A stretch of DNA of 33,637 bases from positions 1 to 33,637 of the forward strand of contig JAAUUT010000058.1 of assembly GCA_012031035.1 (NCBI GenBank). Direction: 5' to 3'. The position numbers and the translations under genes were made by a program. The notes beneath the pieces were generated by a model. It was not told the origin of the DNA. It did no database searches and saw only the letters and a list, made by a program, of their open reading frames with translations. Origin of the DNA: Candidatus Altimarinota bacterium. GTDB lineage: Bacteria; Cyanobacteriota; Cyanobacteriia; Cyanobacteriales; Microcystaceae. Shown here piece by piece: positions 20,164-28,013 of the stretch (its first letter is position 1; the number at the start of each line of letters is the position of its first letter).

Positions 20164-21057
20164 CTAGACAAATCTAAAATATTGCCATTGAATCATCTCA
20201 TCCTTGAGATAATCCTCAATAAATTCTTTGTCTGTAGGGGGAAGGTGTTCTTTATAACGACCGACCGCTTTGTCGCTAATGCTTTCGTGTTCGTAACCGA
20301 GATCCTCGAAATGAGAGTTACTACCGCGCCATCCCAGTTGAGCGTCCATCTTCAGCAAGTCTGGCGTGTAATCTAGTTCTACAACTTCGCAAACTTTCTG
20401 GATAATCGATTCTGGATCGCGAACTAGATCTTCATAGCGAACGACAATATAAGAACCAGCGTACTTTTGTTCGTTAATGCTAGCTAATTGGGCAGATTCT
20501 TGCCATTTACGACAGGTTTTTTCTAAAGGTTTGTCCCATCCCCGACTATCGACAGATACGGCGACATCGCGAGGATCGCGAATGAGATGTATCATCTTAG
20601 CATCGGGATAAGCTTCAAAAATAGCATCGCTCCAAAACTCATTGTGAGGGGTTTTGAGTCCCCATCGCGGTCTTCCGATTAATTTGGCGTATTGTTTGAG
20701 TAAGTGTTTGAAGAGAACGCCAAAAGTAATGTTGGGTTCGTCTTTGAGAGTTTCTAAAATTTCTTCGGTATCGAAGGTTAAACCGATAATTTTGAGAGTT
20801 TTTCGATCCGCAACGATCTCGTCAAGTAATTGCTTTGTGACCTCAAGATTGTTGAGATCGAGATCTTTTTTGTGCTTGTAGAATTTAGTCCACAAGGGAA
20901 GATCGGATTTATAGATTGCTAACGATGGATGCGACCCCATAATTGCTCTTACGAGTGAAGTCCCGCTGCGTTGTAGTCCGCCAATAAAAATTGGTTTTTC
21001 TTGTTCTATGGTTTCAGAAACTGGAGACTGAATATTAGATTGTGTTGTTAGGGTCAT
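20164..21057 (-). CDS. PAPS-dependent sulfotransferase
   Basis: The 297-residue protein belongs to the sulfotransferase family that uses 3'-phosphoadenylyl sulfate. The 5'-phosphosulfate loop is FIGGLQRSGTSLVRAIMGSHP at about residues 24-44; the 3'-phosphate-binding element is IHLIRDPRDVAVSVDSRGW at about 160-180; WGLKTPHNEFW, with a family histidine, lies between them. There is no signal peptide or membrane segment, so it acts in the cytosol. It is the last gene of a seven-gene operon with four glycosyltransferases and an ABC exporter, so the likely acceptor is a glycan or glycolipid. The acceptor is inferred from neighbours only. Confidence 0.9.
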   Translation of the reverse strand: MTLTTQSNIQSPVSETIEQEKPIFIGGLQRSGTSLVRAIMGSHPSLAIYKSDLPLWTKFYKHKKDLDLNNLEVTKQLLDEIVADRKTLKIIGLTFDTEEILETLKDEPNITFGVLFKHLLKQYAKLIGRPRWGLKTPHNEFWSDAIFEAYPDAKMIHLIRDPRDVAVSVDSRGWDKPLEKTCRKWQESAQLASINEQKYAGSYIVVRYEDLVRDPESIIQKVCEVVELDYTPDLLKMDAQLGWRGSNSHFEDLGYEHESISDKAVGRYKEHLPPTDKEFIEDYLKDEMIQWQYFRFV

Positions 21058-21145
21058 AATCTGCGATTGGATTAACAGTAGTTGTAATTTTGTTGTTTGG
21101 TTAGGGAAGCTGAAAAATCTTCAGTGGAAGATCCCCCTTTATTAA

Positions 21146-21195
21146 CAGTGACCAGTGACCAGTGACCAGTTACCATTCTGCTTCACTGGTCACTT
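21146..21195. repeat. CAGTGAC tandem repeat with inverted arm
   Basis: CAGTGAC is repeated three times in tandem from 21146, ending in CAGT at 21170; ACTGGTCACTT at 21185-21195 is its inverted complement, so the transcript can fold. It lies inside the operon, between the GT2 and sulfotransferase genes. Confidence 0.7.
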
Positions 21196-21256
21196 AAGGA
21201 GGTCGAAAAGCTGTTGTATACTTCTCAGATAGCTTTATAAAGCGCAAAGCATTTAT

Positions 21257-22321
21257 TTATTGCTTTAGCGAGGCTAAATCCTTTGTCAATTCTGGGGTTG
21301 AAGATAGATCGATCTGGGTAAAAGTTCGATTTTTTGAAGGTTGTAGGTGCTTGCGTGCATAGCGATCGCACAAATAGCGATTTAGCACTTTTTCCCAAGA
21401 AAATAGACGTTCTTTTAAGGATTGGTAGTCTAATTTAAATGTGTTACTGAGACTTTTCGCAATTGGTTTGACAATGGTATTTTTGCGCCGCCAACCTAAT
21501 TTTTTGTATTTATTCTTGAAGTAACCATCTTCAGTTAAATTCCATTTTTCTCTCATGCGATCGAGACTTGCCATCGTCCAAGCATCGCTCCATCGCAACA
21601 TGAAGAAGTGCTTATCTGTCCAGTCTAGGGGAGGGCCGGGAACGTAAGTTGCAACGCTAGTAGGCTCGAAGTATATTTTCTCACCAGTTTCAGCAACTAG
21701 CATACAAAAATCTAGATGTTCTTTGGTGTTGAGAAATCCTTCATCGAATTTGCCAACGCGATCGAAGATATCTCTACGAACTAGCATTAAGTGAAACTCG
21801 GTTAATTCGGTTTCAGTTCGTTGTAATTGGTCGTAAACTTCGGGAACTTGTTGACCTTGGCGATACATTTTCTCGCGCATATGTCGTTTACCGCGAATAT
21901 CGGTGACAACGTGGGATTCTCCTCCTGCAAAGTGAATGCGCTGATGTAGGGGTAGCTTTTCACACATTAAAGGGCCAACGACAGCAGCATTGGTTTCTTC
22001 AGCACAATTTACTAACGCTTCTAACCATCCTGGCGTTACTACAACATCGTTATCGAAGAAGACAACGTATTTAGTATCGACATATTCTAAACCGATGTTG
22101 CGAGCGTGGTTAGGCGAAAGATAGTAATCTTTTCTTACTATCTTAAAGTTCTTTTCTTGCGCCATATTTTCGAGATATTGACGCACTTTTGTAGGCGAAT
22201 TGCCATCGACGTAGACTAATTTAAAAGGATAATCGGTATAGTCATAGATGCTTTCTAGAGATTCTTGGGTACAGCTAAAACGTTCGCGGGGAACGACTAC
22301 TATGGTTACTTGAGGTTGCAT
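21257..22321 (-). CDS. Family 2 (GT-A) glycosyltransferase
   Basis: This 354-residue protein starts with a GT-A nucleotide-sugar fold: VTIVVVPRERFSCTQESLESIY at the N terminus, VYVDGNSPT, SPNHARNIGLEY, and the metal-binding DxD in VVFFDNDVVVTPGW at about residues 89-102. Further on, FHLMLVRRDIFDRVGKFDE and KEHLDFCML supply the usual acceptor/catalytic-base region. The C-terminal 90 residues are basic and unrecognised. No membrane segments are seen, so it acts at the cytoplasmic face. It lies 14 bp after the GT4 gene. It probably adds one sugar to the product of this operon; donor and linkage cannot be read. Confidence 0.9.
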   Translation of the reverse strand: MQPQVTIVVVPRERFSCTQESLESIYDYTDYPFKLVYVDGNSPTKVRQYLENMAQEKNFKIVRKDYYLSPNHARNIGLEYVDTKYVVFFDNDVVVTPGWLEALVNCAEETNAAVVGPLMCEKLPLHQRIHFAGGESHVVTDIRGKRHMREKMYRQGQQVPEVYDQLQRTETELTEFHLMLVRRDIFDRVGKFDEGFLNTKEHLDFCMLVAETGEKIYFEPTSVATYVPGPPLDWTDKHFFMLRWSDAWTMASLDRMREKWNLTEDGYFKNKYKKLGWRRKNTIVKPIAKSLSNTFKLDYQSLKERLFSWEKVLNRYLCDRYARKHLQPSKNRTFTQIDLSSTPELTKDLASLKQ

Positions 22322-22335
22322 GGTTAATAACTCCT

Positions 22336-23667
22336 TTAGTAAATAATTTGGGTTTGTTTTATCTCACGCAGAGGGCGACCCCACCCGCCTTCGGCACCCT
22401 CCCCTTGGTAAGGGCAGGGTTGGGGAGGGGTTACTGAGGTTAGTAAGCTTTGATAAATTTGAACTAACTCATCGTTGAGTTTTTCCATGTCGTATTTTTC
22501 TTCGACGCGGCGACGACCCGATCTACCCATCGATTCCCAGCGTTCGGGATGTTCGATGAGATATGCTAGTTTTTGCGCGATCGCGTCTGTATCTCTTTCG
22601 GGTACGAGGAAACCATTTACCCCATCTTCGACGAGTTCGGGAATGCCGCCGTGATAGGTACTGATGACGGGTAAACCCATCGCCATTGCTTCTTTTAATG
22701 TGTTTACGGGTGCATCTTGATTGCCGTCTGCTGCGGTGACGCTAGGTGCGAGGAAGAGATGGCATTTATCGAGGATTTCGGCGATTTCTTGATGTTGTTT
22801 CCAACCCAAGAGTTTTACTAGGTGAGTAACGTTGAGTTCTTCGATTAATTTCTCGAAGTCTGCTTTTAAGGGGCCGTCGCCGATGATGTTAAATTCAAGA
22901 TTGGGATGAGATTGGGAAAGTTTTGCGATCGCGCGGATGCAATATTCGATGCCTTTCTTTTCTACTAGGCGACCTGTAGTTGCAATGCGAACAATGCCAT
23001 CAGCAGGGAAATAACGCGGTTTAAAAGCAAATTGCCGACAGTCGAGTCCAGAACCATGTACGACAATTTTATCGGGGTTACAGGCGATTTTTAAGGCTTT
23101 CTGGCGGAAAAATTCGCAGTTTGCTAGGAAAAAGTTACCTTCGGCAAAGAGTTGGTCGTAAATATGTTCGCCTTTTTCTTTGACGTGCTGGCTGATATCG
23201 ATGCCGCGAAAGGTTACGATTAATTTGCCAGGGAGAATGCCGAGATCTCGAAATAGCAAACCCATTGCGCTGAGAGTGCCAAATTGACAGTGAATGATGT
23301 CAAATTCTTCTCGGTCTAAGAAAAGCATGGCACGATAAAGCCATTTCAAAGACCAAACTTCATGGTTATATTTGAAGACTTTGGGATGTAGGAGGGATAA
23401 GGAACCGCGATGGAGATTTTTTAGGAGTAACCCTAACCCTTTGAGATATTTCCAAAAAAGATTATCGGGTCGGGTGGGAGGATAATAAGTGCGATCGAGC
23501 AGGTTATATTGTTCGATAATGGGATGAATTTTAGATAGATTATCGGGTTTACCATTTAGAGGATAAATACGAATGTCGTGTCCGCGATCGATTAAACCCG
23601 TAATTTGATTGAGGATAAACGGTTCGGATACAACTGGAAAGCGCCAAACTAAAAAGGCAATTTTCAT
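22336..23667 (-). CDS. Family 4 (GT-B) glycosyltransferase
   Basis: This 443-residue GT-B enzyme has an N-terminal acceptor domain (MKIAFLVWRFPVVSEPFILNQ, FDIIHCQFGTLSA) and a C-terminal donor domain with TTGRLVEKKGIEYCIRA, NIIGDGPLK, FLAPSVTAADGNQDAPVNTLKEAM and GLPVISTYHGGIPELVEDGVNG, where the E-x7-E motif holds the nucleotide sugar. The closest general type is the WcaL/colanic-acid group, involved in exopolysaccharide or glycolipid synthesis. The last 30 or so residues, from about TPPQPCPYQGEGAEGG, are encoded by a GC-rich palindromic repeat and are not part of the family. It is the fifth gene of the operon. Confidence 0.92.
   Translation of the reverse strand: MKIAFLVWRFPVVSEPFILNQITGLIDRGHDIRIYPLNGKPDNLSKIHPIIEQYNLLDRTYYPPTRPDNLFWKYLKGLGLLLKNLHRGSLSLLHPKVFKYNHEVWSLKWLYRAMLFLDREEFDIIHCQFGTLSAMGLLFRDLGILPGKLIVTFRGIDISQHVKEKGEHIYDQLFAEGNFFLANCEFFRQKALKIACNPDKIVVHGSGLDCRQFAFKPRYFPADGIVRIATTGRLVEKKGIEYCIRAIAKLSQSHPNLEFNIIGDGPLKADFEKLIEELNVTHLVKLLGWKQHQEIAEILDKCHLFLAPSVTAADGNQDAPVNTLKEAMAMGLPVISTYHGGIPELVEDGVNGFLVPERDTDAIAQKLAYLIEHPERWESMGRSGRRRVEEKYDMEKLNDELVQIYQSLLTSVTPPQPCPYQGEGAEGGWGRPLREIKQTQIIY
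22382..22432. repeat. GC-rich palindromic repeat inside the 3' end of the GT4 gene
   Basis: CCCTCCCCTTGGTAAGGG followed by GTTGGGGAGGGG can fold into a long stem. It interrupts the normal composition of the gene and supplies its last codons. Confidence 0.7.
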
Positions 23668-23670
23668 AAT

Positions 23671-23710
23671 TTGGTGATTGGTGAATGGTGATTGGCGATT
23701 GGTGATTAGG
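23671..23710. repeat. GGTGATTGG / GGCGATTGG tandem repeat
   Basis: Five imperfect copies of the GGTGATTGGTGA / GGCGATTGG unit lie in the 62-bp gap between the phosphatase and GT4 genes. Further related copies (GATATCCCAGTCACC) run into the 3' end of the phosphatase gene at 23735-23776. Confidence 0.7.
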
Positions 23711-23729
23711 ATTTAGATTTAACAGATCT

Positions 23730-24938
23730 TTATTTCCCGATATCCCAGTCACCGATATCCCAATTTCCCAAGTTTATTGCTTGGAGAATGGGAGGATGTT
23801 CGGAGTTGGGATAATGTACGATGCTGATGCTTCCTGGGTGAATTTGTAAGCGCCATTGGTCGTCATTGATGTTTAATGTTTGTGTGAGAAACTGTTGAAT
23901 CGTGCGATCGCTAGCGATAATTAATCCAGTCAGCAAGCGATCGCAATCTGCTAGTTTTCTTGTCTTAATTGCTTGTTGCCATATTTGTGGAAAGTCTTCT
24001 CTGATTACCTGTAGCTGTAACGCAGTGGGATGATGTTGTAAAATTTGCTTGGCGATCGCGTGAGAGTTTTCAATGTCGCCACTAATGCTTAAATCAATTG
24101 TTTTATCTTTGAGTAATTTCGCGAGGGCTTGAATTTGTTCGTAATTTGTTGAATGCGCGGGTATTAACAGCAATTGCAATCCATTTTCTTGACATTTGGG
24201 CAGATTATCGTCAAGATGAGTCGTACAATTCATCATTTCCAATGTCCCTGACTCTAGGCAACCGTTGGGAAAATTGAGAATGCTTAAAGCACAGTTAGAT
24301 TGCTCGAATTGATGATAGTGTGCGGGAGAAATACCGAGTGCAGTACTAATTAAGGCGCGATTTGTTCCTCCATGACTGATAATGAGTAAAGTTTGTCCGA
24401 TATGGCGAGGTAATATTTCTTGCCAAAATTGCTGGACGCGATCGTATAAATCTAAAGCAGGAAAGCAGTAATGTGGATTTTGAATTGGCGATTGGCGTGA
24501 TTGGCGAACTTCTGACTTGTCACTGGTAACCGGTAACTGGTCACTGAATAAGGGAATTTCCATACGAAACTCGTGAGGACGTTGTTTCCAGCAGCTATAA
24601 TCTTCGGGAAATTGTTCTCTGATGAATTGAAAGGGAAAACCTTGCCAAGCAGGGAGATCGGTTTCTTTTAGTTGGGGAACAGTATCGACGGTTTGGGGAA
24701 CAACAGTTGGATCGATTTTTTTTAAAACTTCTATTGCTGTTTCTTGTGCCCGTTTGAGGGGGCTAGAATAAATAGCATCAAATTTTATATTTTTAAGAAA
24801 CGTACCCGTGAGTATTGCTTGTTGACGACCGAGTTCGGTTAAATTCGAGCGATCGCTACTTCCTTGATATAATCCCAGTACGTTGTAAGTACTTTGTCCG
24901 TGACGCAGGAGAATAACGCGAGTATTAGTTGAAAGCAT
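23730..24938 (-). CDS. Histidine phosphatase (phosphoglycerate-mutase-like), two-domain
   Basis: The first 205 or so residues of this 402-residue protein are a histidine phosphatase domain: LLRHGQSTYN with the phospho-accepting His13, YSSPLKRAQET, and IISHGGTNRALI with the second histidine His189. Residues about 131-154 (QLPVTSDKSEVRQSRQSP) are the translation of an inserted intergenic-type repeat. The remaining part (about 230-390) looks like a second, degenerate copy without an RHG motif. The last residues NWDIGDWDIGK are also repeat-encoded. Its substrate is unknown; in this operon a phosphosugar or lipid phosphate is plausible. Its start overlaps the ABC transporter gene by 14 nt. Confidence 0.85.
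   Translation of the reverse strand: MLSTNTRVILLRHGQSTYNVLGLYQGSSDRSNLTELGRQQAILTGTFLKNIKFDAIYSSPLKRAQETAIEVLKKIDPTVVPQTVDTVPQLKETDLPAWQGFPFQFIREQFPEDYSCWKQRPHEFRMEIPLFSDQLPVTSDKSEVRQSRQSPIQNPHYCFPALDLYDRVQQFWQEILPRHIGQTLLIISHGGTNRALISTALGISPAHYHQFEQSNCALSILNFPNGCLESGTLEMMNCTTHLDDNLPKCQENGLQLLLIPAHSTNYEQIQALAKLLKDKTIDLSISGDIENSHAIAKQILQHHPTALQLQVIREDFPQIWQQAIKTRKLADCDRLLTGLIIASDRTIQQFLTQTLNINDDQWRLQIHPGSISIVHYPNSEHPPILQAINLGNWDIGDWDIGK
24483..24547. repeat. Short-repeat cluster inserted in the phosphatase coding sequence
   Basis: GGCGATTGGCGTGATTGGCG is followed by ACTTGTCACTGGTAACCGGT and AACTGGTCACTGA. The same words occur in intergenic copies at 3291-3315, 21146-21195 and 23671-23710, but here they are in frame within a gene. 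Confidence 0.75.
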
Positions 24939-26766
24939 AGTTATTCTCTCCTCGATTGACTGCGTTTTTGAGTTTATAAAGTGCGGTGTAGCGACCGCTA
25001 AGGCGCATGAGTTCTTGATGCGTACCGCGTTCTAGGATTTGTCCGTCTTCGACGTAAAGAATTAAATCTGCATCTTCAACCGCTTTGAGGTCGTGGGAAA
25101 TAATAAAGGTTGTCCGTTCTCTGGTGAGGCGATGGAGTGCTTTATTGACCGCCTGCACGCTAGCATTATCTAATCCTGTCGTGGGTTCGTCGAGGACGAC
25201 GATTGGTGCATGACGAATTGCTGCACGCGCGATCGCAATTCTCTGTCTTTGTCCTCCCGAAAGCGTACATCCTCTCTCTCCTAATACCGTGTCGTAGCCA
25301 TCAGGAAGGTTTGTGATAAACTCATGAGCGTTTGCTAATCTTGCCGCTTGTTCTATCTCCTCATCGGTTGCATCCAAGTTTCCGTAAGCAATATTCTCGC
25401 GGATGCTAGCGGCGAATAAGATGCTTTCTTGCAAGACGATACTAATTTGTTGTCGTAGGGAATCTAAAGTATATTCGCGTAAATCTTGTCCGTCGATTAA
25501 AATGCGACCGGAATTGGGATCGTAGAGTCGTAAAATGAGACTGGTCAGGGTAGATTTTCCGCCTCCCGATGCACCGACAACAGCGACTTGTTGACCGGGT
25601 TGCACTTCAAAGGAAACGTTCTTTAAAATTTCATTACCAGTGTCGTAACCGAAAGTCACATTTTCAAATCGCACTGCACCAAAGAAAGAATGAGCGGGTT
25701 TTGCGTTAGGATAGTTGCGAACGTGGGGTTCGTAGTCGAGAACGTGGATTACTCGTTCGCCGGATGCAGTTGCTTTAGCAATTTCGCTAAATTGATTGGA
25801 GAGTTTGCGTAGGGGTTCAAAAGCATTTTTCAGATAAGTAATGAACACCAGCAAATCGCCAGGAGTGAGGGTTTTTTGGATGACGAGATGCGATCCTCGC
25901 CACAAGACTAATGCAATGGAAATAGCAACTAAAACTTGTACCGTCCGTTGCAAAACTGCTGAAAGTTTAAGGGTTTTTGTCCCATGATTGAGGGTTTCAT
26001 TGTTTTGCTGTTGAAAGATATCTTCAATTTGGTTGTGCAAAGATAGTGCTTGTACGACTTTTATTGCACCGATGGTTTCGCTAGTGGTTGCTGCAAGGAC
26101 TCCTTGTAGCTTGCGATGTTCGCGAGTTGCGAGGCGAATTTGAGAAACTAAACGAGTAATAGAGAAGACAAATAAGGGAAAGACAATTAATGAGATCGCA
26201 AATAGTTCCCAGTTCATCCACCCCATGATTGCCAACATTCCTACCAGAGTAATAATGTTAGTGAATAGAGGCAGAATGGTTTTAACGATAGTTAGTTTAA
26301 TGCGATCGATATCGGCGGTAACGCGAGTAATTAAATCCCCGCTTTTGTGTTGAATATGAAAGGAAAGAGATAATCGTTGAAGATGACTAAAAAGATCGCC
26401 GCGAATATCGGTTAATATCTGTACTGCTGCTAGCGCCATCCCAAAAGTGCTTAAATAAGCAGCGAAACTCCCAACTACTGCAATTAATACAATTGAGAAT
26501 GCTAGAAGTGCCAGCAATAGCATTGGATCGAGTCCATAACCGACGATAACTTTTAAAGAATCATTCGTCGTTTCTGTGACTAAGATATGGTCGAAAACAA
26601 ACTTAAGCGGCCAAGGTTCTAACAATCGGAATCCTGTCTCAACTAAAAGCGCTAAAAACGAACCACCGATTAATAATTTTCTTTTACTTATGTAGGGCCA
26701 AAATCTGCGTCCAATCCGCATAATACTTGGCATCACTGCTTTCAAGTCTTTGTCTTTCTTACTCAT
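24925..26766 (-). CDS. ABC exporter, fused permease and ATPase (MsbA-like half-transporter)
   Basis: This 613-residue protein fuses a six-helix ABC transporter membrane domain (about 30-330) to an ATPase domain (about 370-600). The ATPase has Walker A VGASGGGKSTL, Q loop VLQESILFAASI, signature LSGGQRQRIAIARA, Walker B PIVVLDEPTTGLD and the switch histidine in FIISHDLKAVEDAD. The type IV exporter fold and homodimer arrangement are those of MsbA and lipid-linked glycan flippases. Set among glycosyltransferases, it is the likely exporter of the assembled product across the plasma membrane. The N terminus (MSKKDKDLKAVMPSIMRIGRRF) is cytosolic. It starts at ATG 26766. Confidence 0.93.
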   Translation of the reverse strand: MSKKDKDLKAVMPSIMRIGRRFWPYISKRKLLIGGSFLALLVETGFRLLEPWPLKFVFDHILVTETTNDSLKVIVGYGLDPMLLLALLAFSIVLIAVVGSFAAYLSTFGMALAAVQILTDIRGDLFSHLQRLSLSFHIQHKSGDLITRVTADIDRIKLTIVKTILPLFTNIITLVGMLAIMGWMNWELFAISLIVFPLFVFSITRLVSQIRLATREHRKLQGVLAATTSETIGAIKVVQALSLHNQIEDIFQQQNNETLNHGTKTLKLSAVLQRTVQVLVAISIALVLWRGSHLVIQKTLTPGDLLVFITYLKNAFEPLRKLSNQFSEIAKATASGERVIHVLDYEPHVRNYPNAKPAHSFFGAVRFENVTFGYDTGNEILKNVSFEVQPGQQVAVVGASGGGKSTLTSLILRLYDPNSGRILIDGQDLREYTLDSLRQQISIVLQESILFAASIRENIAYGNLDATDEEIEQAARLANAHEFITNLPDGYDTVLGERGCTLSGGQRQRIAIARAAIRHAPIVVLDEPTTGLDNASVQAVNKALHRLTRERTTFIISHDLKAVEDADLILYVEDGQILERGTHQELMRLSGRYTALYKLKNAVNRGENNYAFN

Positions 26767-26798
26767 ATCAGGTTAGACTCTTTGTTTTCTCTATCTCA

Positions 26799-27979
26799 TT
26801 AAGCAGCAACAGCAACACTTTCTTGTAACAATTCTTTCAAAAACAACCCTGTTTTTTCTGCTCCTTGAAGGTCAAAAATATGATTTGTTTTTGTCCTTAA
26901 ATTTTTATTCAAACAATCAATAATTTTTTGAGCGAGATAAGTAGGCTCTAAATTATCCGGATCGAGAACTTCAACAATGCCTAAACTTTCTAGTTTCTGA
27001 GTTCTGACTAATTGCTCTTTGTCGTAACTGTAATGACCGATAGGAGCCACCAAAGAACGAACTCCCGTTCTCAGAATATTCATGGTGGTATTATAGCCAG
27101 ATAAACTAATCGAAAGGTCAGCTTTCTCCATATATGCCATCAAATTTGATGTATATTTTGCAGCGTGACATTACTTTTATCTAAAGCAAGCTGCTGAAGT
27201 TGTAAAAATTGTTCTTCTGGCATAAAAGGGCCAGTAAAAATTTGAAGGTGATGAGGAAGTTTATTTTTAAGAATCGAACTAGTTTCTATAGCCGATTCTA
27301 GTAGTTCGTATCCAAGTCTTCCACCACCTACACTAACCAAGATTGAAGGCTCTTTTCTATTTAAATTAGTTAAATCTGAGTCGCTCAAGGTTTGATTCTC
27401 TGGAGTTGATTGAGCGACAAAACCCGTATATCTAACTTCGCAATTAAGATCTTTAACTCTAGAAAAACTTTCTTCTAGCTTTTGAAAATTGTAATCTGAA
27501 TGAAACAAAATGAGATCGAAATATTTACTCGTCAATTCGCAGATAATTTCTGCTTCTTTGTCTAAATCAGTTCTACCAACGATATCTCTAACACTAGAAA
27601 CAATCTTAGTTGAAGGCGCAACAGATTTAATATGGTCTAGCAAGGGAATTAATTCAAAGAAAAGTTTGTGTCTGCCAAAGGGAAAAAATTCAGTAATCAA
27701 ACAATCGGGTCGAAACTTATCAAACAACTTAATTAAAGCATTTCGCCTAGCTTCTTTTACTTCGTCAAGATTGGCAAACCCTTCAGCAACTTGTAATTCT
27801 CCATCTTCAATCCACAGAGGAGGTAATGTAGCAATTTCTACCTCAGAAGGAATTTCAAATCCTGGTACAGTTGGCCCGCCATTAATAAAGCAAACTTGGA
27901 AATCTTTAACGAGTTGACGGACAATTTCTGTACTGCGAACCAGATGACCCATTCCGGTTAAATATTGACAGTAAAACAT
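26799..27979 (-). CDS. COG4671-like GT-B glycosyltransferase, split by a one-base frameshift at 27142-27147
   Basis: The first frame (27979 to 27140) gives the acceptor half (MFYCQYLTGMGHLVRSTEIV, LITEFFPFGRHKL) and the start of the donor half (ILVSVGGGRLGYELL, LQIFTGPFMPEEQF). It stops at NVTLQNIHQI. The second frame continues AYMEKADLSISLSGYNTTMNIL, YDKEQLVRTQKLESLG and LDPDNLEP. Adding one A gives NIHQNLMAYMEKAD and a complete protein of about 393 residues, in step with its intact neighbour (IASYMEAADTVVCMGGYNT). The stop and restart overlap could also be read as two coupled genes, but neither half would be a full GT-B enzyme. It is a paralogue of the gene at 28014-29264. Confidence 0.82.
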
Positions 27980-28013
27980 TATTTTTTCATGTCTCGCACT
28001 CCTAAAATTACAA

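Noticed and set aside
21146..21195. CRISPR array from the repeated CAGTGAC units
   Set aside because: The units are 7 bp with no spacers; no cas genes are present anywhere in the window.
27136..27150. Two separate translationally coupled genes in the split glycosyltransferase
   Set aside because: Neither half is a complete GT-B enzyme, and a one-base repair aligns perfectly with the intact paralogue next door.
27510..27917. Long plus-strand open frame opposite the glycosyltransferase
   Set aside because: It lies wholly inside a recognised gene on the other strand, and its translation has no family features.
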